From positions 1 to 7,465 of the forward strand of contig SYAA01000047.1 in the NCBI GenBank assembly GCA_005789055.1: a DNA stretch of 7,465 nt, written 5' to 3'. Both the position numbers and the translations under genes were made by a program. A model generated the notes under the pieces. It worked only from the letters and a program-made list of their open reading frames with translations, was not told the DNA's origin and made no database searches. Shown here piece by piece: positions 5,894 through 7,465 of the stretch. How positions within the stretch are numbered: the stretch's first letter is position 1; every line of letters starts with the position of its first letter. The DNA is from Actinomycetota bacterium. GTDB taxonomy: Bacteria > Actinomycetota > Actinomycetes > Mycobacteriales > Mycobacteriaceae.

Positions 5894-5902
5894 ACCATTG
5901 AG

Positions 5903-6793
5903 ATGACCTCGCTGCCCGCCGAGGTCCGGGCGATGGCCGGCCGCGGACCGCGGTGGGCGGCGTGGGTGGACGAACTGCCGGCACTGGTGGGGCTGCTGAT
6001 AAACCAGTGGCGCGTGCGTCCCGACGGGGACCCTGCCCACGGATACTGCTCACTGGTCCTGCCCGTCCGGACATTCCAGGGTGCGGCCGCGATGCTGAAG
6101 ATCGGCTTCCCCGACGAGGAATCCGAGCACGAGCACCTGGTGCTGCAGCGGTGGGGTGGTCGCGGCGCGGTGCGTCTGCTCGCCGCCGAGCCGCGCCATC
6201 GCGGGCTCCTACTCGAGCGGCTGCATGCCACCGATCTCAACGCCGTCGACAACGATGATGCGTGTCGCATCGTCGCCGATCTGTACCGCCGCATTCACCT
6301 CCCGGCGCTGCCGCAGTTGCGTTCGCTGTCGACCGCAATTGATCGGTGGACCGCCGAGTTGGGCGCGTTGCCGCGCAATGCGCCCATCCCGCGTCGGCTG
6401 GTCGAGCAGGCCATCGCCCTCGGCACCGAGCTCGCCGCCGATCACGCGGTGGAGCGGGTGATCCACACCGATCTGCACTACGGCAATGTTCTGGCCGGCG
6501 ACCGAGAGCCGTGGCTGGTGATCGATCCCAAACCAGTCAACGGCGACCCGCACTATGAGATCGCACCCATGCTGTGGAACCGGTGGGACGACATCGCCGG
6601 CGATGTCCGCGAAGGCGTAGTGCGCCGGTTCGGGACGCTGGTCGATGCCGCCGGGTTCGACGAGGACCGCGCACGGGGATGGGTGATCGTGCGGATGGTG
6701 CACAACGCCATGTGGGCGCTGCAGGACGGCCCGCGGTGCGATCAGGGGTGGCTGACCCGGTGTATCGCCGTCGCGAAGGCCGTTGGGGGCTGA
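5903..6793 (+). CDS. APH(6)-type aminoglycoside/hydroxyurea antibiotic resistance kinase homologue
   Basis: The 296-residue protein matches the streptomycin 6-phosphotransferase / hydroxyurea kinase family (PF04655) in length and layout; known members are about 270-310 residues. An N-lobe with AAMLKIGFP (Lys66, the likely ATP-phosphate-binding lysine) and an acidic EESEHEHLVLQRW helix is followed by LLLERLH (hinge, about 102-108). The C-lobe has the catalytic Brenner motif VIHTDLHYGNVL (His188, Asp190, Asn195). WLVIDPKP (Asp208, metal-binding) and GDPHYEIAPMLWNRWDD, typical of APH(6), follow. It would phosphorylate an aminoglycoside such as streptomycin, or another hydroxylated small molecule, in the cytoplasm. 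The actual substrate cannot be read from sequence, and chromosomal homologues often give little resistance. The ATG at 5903 has no strong ribosome site and may be near-leaderless. The base composition matches its neighbours, so there is no sign of recent transfer. The 3' end is convergent with the nitrile hydratase-type operon. Confidence 0.88.
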   Translation: MTSLPAEVRAMAGRGPRWAAWVDELPALVGLLINQWRVRPDGDPAHGYCSLVLPVRTFQGAAAMLKIGFPDEESEHEHLVLQRWGGRGAVRLLAAEPRHRGLLLERLHATDLNAVDNDDACRIVADLYRRIHLPALPQLRSLSTAIDRWTAELGALPRNAPIPRRLVEQAIALGTELAADHAVERVIHTDLHYGNVLAGDREPWLVIDPKPVNGDPHYEIAPMLWNRWDDIAGDVREGVVRRFGTLVDAAGFDEDRARGWVIVRMVHNAMWALQDGPRCDQGWLTRCIAVAKAVGG

Positions 6794-6804
6794 AAGGGTT
6801 TCAG
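6790..6804. repeat. Palindrome covering both convergent stop codons
   Basis: CTGAAA (6790-6795) and TTTCAG (6799-6804) are perfect inverted arms around GGG. The arms contain the kinase stop TGA (6791-6793) and the opposite-strand stop TGA (6801-6803). The stem is only 6 bp and A/T-rich, so it is at best a weak bidirectional terminator. Confidence 0.3.
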
Positions 6805-7169
6805 GCCTCGAGTCGGGTTCTCACGGCCTCGAGTCGTCTGCGCAGTTCAACTTCGTCGATCACGCCGCGGGCCACCAGCGAATGTGCCAGTGCGACAAGC
6901 TGATTCTCCGGATACGGCAGTTCGGCGTAGTGGGTGGCCGACAGCACGTCCTCCTCGTCGCGGCGGTCCTTGAAGGTGAGGTTGAGATCCGCAGCCGCGC
7001 CCGAACGGTCGATCGCGTCGCACATTCCGTCCAGGCTGGTTTTCCACGGCGGCACCGGATTCTCGACGCCATACTTGTCGGCCATCACGGTCCAGATCTG
7101 ATTGCGCCGGGCGATCTCCTCGAGTGTCTCGACCGAGATGTTTTCCGGCTGTTGTCCCGCGGCGCCCAT
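6801..7169 (-). CDS. Small nitrile hydratase/thiocyanate hydrolase-associated subunit (ScnB / NHase beta-N-like)
   Basis: The 122-residue protein starts at ATG 7169, sharing one base with the stop of the upstream NHase alpha gene (TGATG), so translation is coupled. Its N-terminal half is helical and polar (LEEIARRNQIWTVMADKYG, then PPWKTSLDGM). The C-terminal part, HYAELPYPENQLVALAHSLV then ARGVIDEVELRRRLEAVR, resembles the N-terminal domain of nitrile hydratase beta subunits, the ScnB subunit of thiocyanate hydrolase, and NHase accessory proteins. In all of these a 'Y..(R/N).L.A...LV..G.(I/V)...EL..R...V' helix pair packs on the alpha subunit. No metal-binding residues are expected in this piece. 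A 12-base direct repeat (6804-6815 and 6825-6836) encodes the heptad-spaced RLEA ends of a final coiled-coil-like helix. Whether it is a structural subunit or a metallochaperone cannot be decided from one gene. Confidence 0.6.
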   Translation of the reverse strand: MGAAGQQPENISVETLEEIARRNQIWTVMADKYGVENPVPPWKTSLDGMCDAIDRSGAAADLNLTFKDRRDEEDVLSATHYAELPYPENQLVALAHSLVARGVIDEVELRRRLEAVRTRLEA

Positions 7170-7465
7170 CAGTCGGCAATTCCCCGGATGGCAGCGCGGG
7201 TCGTGGTGATGATGTTGGTGGTGACGCCGGGCGTGGGCAGCGCGACGCCGATCAGACAGTCCCGGGTGATGATGTCGGCGAGTTGATCCTCGGTCCAGCC
7301 GTCGGTGCCCTCCGGCCGCAGCGGCATCACCATGAAGCGGTGTTTCTGGTTGGAATCCTCCACCCGCACCTCGACGTCATCGGGCAGCACCAAGCCGAAC
7401 TCGGAGAGCACCTGGCGCGGCCACCGCACGATCCGGCGCCGGTAGTTCGGAGTGCGGTACCACTC
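7169..7465 (-). CDS. Nitrile hydratase alpha subunit (or thiocyanate hydrolase gamma), C-terminal part (partial)
   Basis: The frame is open to the window edge (codons from 7465), giving 98 residues and the stop. It opens with WYRTPNYRRRIVRWPRQVL, then SEFGL, DVEVRVEDS, HRFMVMPLRPEGT, GWTEDQLADIITRDCLIGVA and LPTPG. These match the conserved C-terminal half of NHase alpha: 'WYK...YR.RVV.EPR.VL.EFG', 'R(Y/F)MV.P.RP.GTEGW...QL..I(V/I)T(R/K)D.(L/M)IGV'. In this family the alpha subunit carries the Co- or Fe-binding CxxCSC motif with oxidised cysteines, which lies upstream and outside this window. The metal type therefore cannot be judged. The enzyme hydrates nitriles to amides, or hydrolyses thiocyanate in the ScnABC branch. 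A start placed at GTG 7429 would be false, since the homology continues upstream of it. Confidence 0.92.
   Translation of the reverse strand, partial: EWYRTPNYRRRIVRWPRQVLSEFGLVLPDDVEVRVEDSNQKHRFMVMPLRPEGTDGWTEDQLADIITRDCLIGVALPTPGVTTNIITTTRAAIRGIAD

Noticed and set aside
5827..6294. Permease frame extended to a start at 6294
   Set aside because: The extra 156 residues lie antisense to the kinase, are Ser/Arg/Pro-rich, and have no membrane or family pattern.

Overview
The window looks like chromosomal DNA of a high-GC actinobacterium, most likely a rapidly growing mycobacterium (Mycolicibacterium-like). The reasons are GC-rich codon use with frequent GTG starts, tightly packed genes with 1-4 bp overlaps, an LfrA-like 14-helix efflux pump, and short exported proteins and a lipoprotein of mycobacterial style. 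This assignment is inferred from gene content and style, not from a marker gene. No rRNA, tRNA, CRISPR, insertion sequence or phage gene was seen, and no gene-free stretch exceeds 300 bases.

Layout. (1) Bases 2-324, plus strand: the last 34 codons of what is probably the catalytic alpha subunit of an NAD-dependent formate dehydrogenase, then the small delta subunit (FdsD), ending that operon. (2) Bases 337-903, minus strand: a lipoprotein with a Gly-rich middle and an Asn/Asp/Gly tail, convergent with fdsD. (3) Bases 1034-1279, plus strand: an 81-residue secreted protein with four cysteines, divergent from the lipoprotein. (4) Bases 1344-4078, plus strand: a DHA2-type MFS efflux pump whose stop overlaps the start of a photolyase-like flavoprotein. 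(5) Bases 4088-5826, minus strand: a two-gene operon with a 4 bp ATGA overlap, made of an ArsP/YraQ-type permease (PF03773) and a TIGR03943/DUF1980 membrane protein with a His/Asp-rich loop. (6) Bases 5903-6793, plus strand: an APH(6)-type aminoglycoside/hydroxyurea kinase homologue, divergent from the permease. (7) Bases 6801-7465, minus strand: a small ScnB/NHase-beta-N-like subunit and the C-terminal part of a nitrile hydratase alpha (thiocyanate hydrolase gamma-like) subunit, whose start lies beyond the window.

The most notable object is the photolyase-like gene at 2762-4078. Its FAD-binding domain comes first (about residues 50-280) and a segment that reads like the N-terminal Rossmann/antenna domain of ordinary photolyases comes last (about residues 316-410). 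The domain order therefore appears to be circularly permuted. The protein also has four cysteines placed much like the [4Fe-4S] ligands of bacterial FeS photolyases. A perfect three-unit tandem repeat (27 bp, 9 residues) just before the first of these cysteines inserts a Trp-containing unit near where the outer Trp of the electron-transfer chain is expected. The convergent ends of this gene and the next operon share a 9-bp-stem inverted repeat that probably acts as a bidirectional terminator.

The genes do not form a single pathway. They are several short, independent transcription units covering formate oxidation, nitrile/thiocyanate hydrolysis, drug export, light-dependent DNA repair or sensing, metal-related membrane transport, and antibiotic modification.
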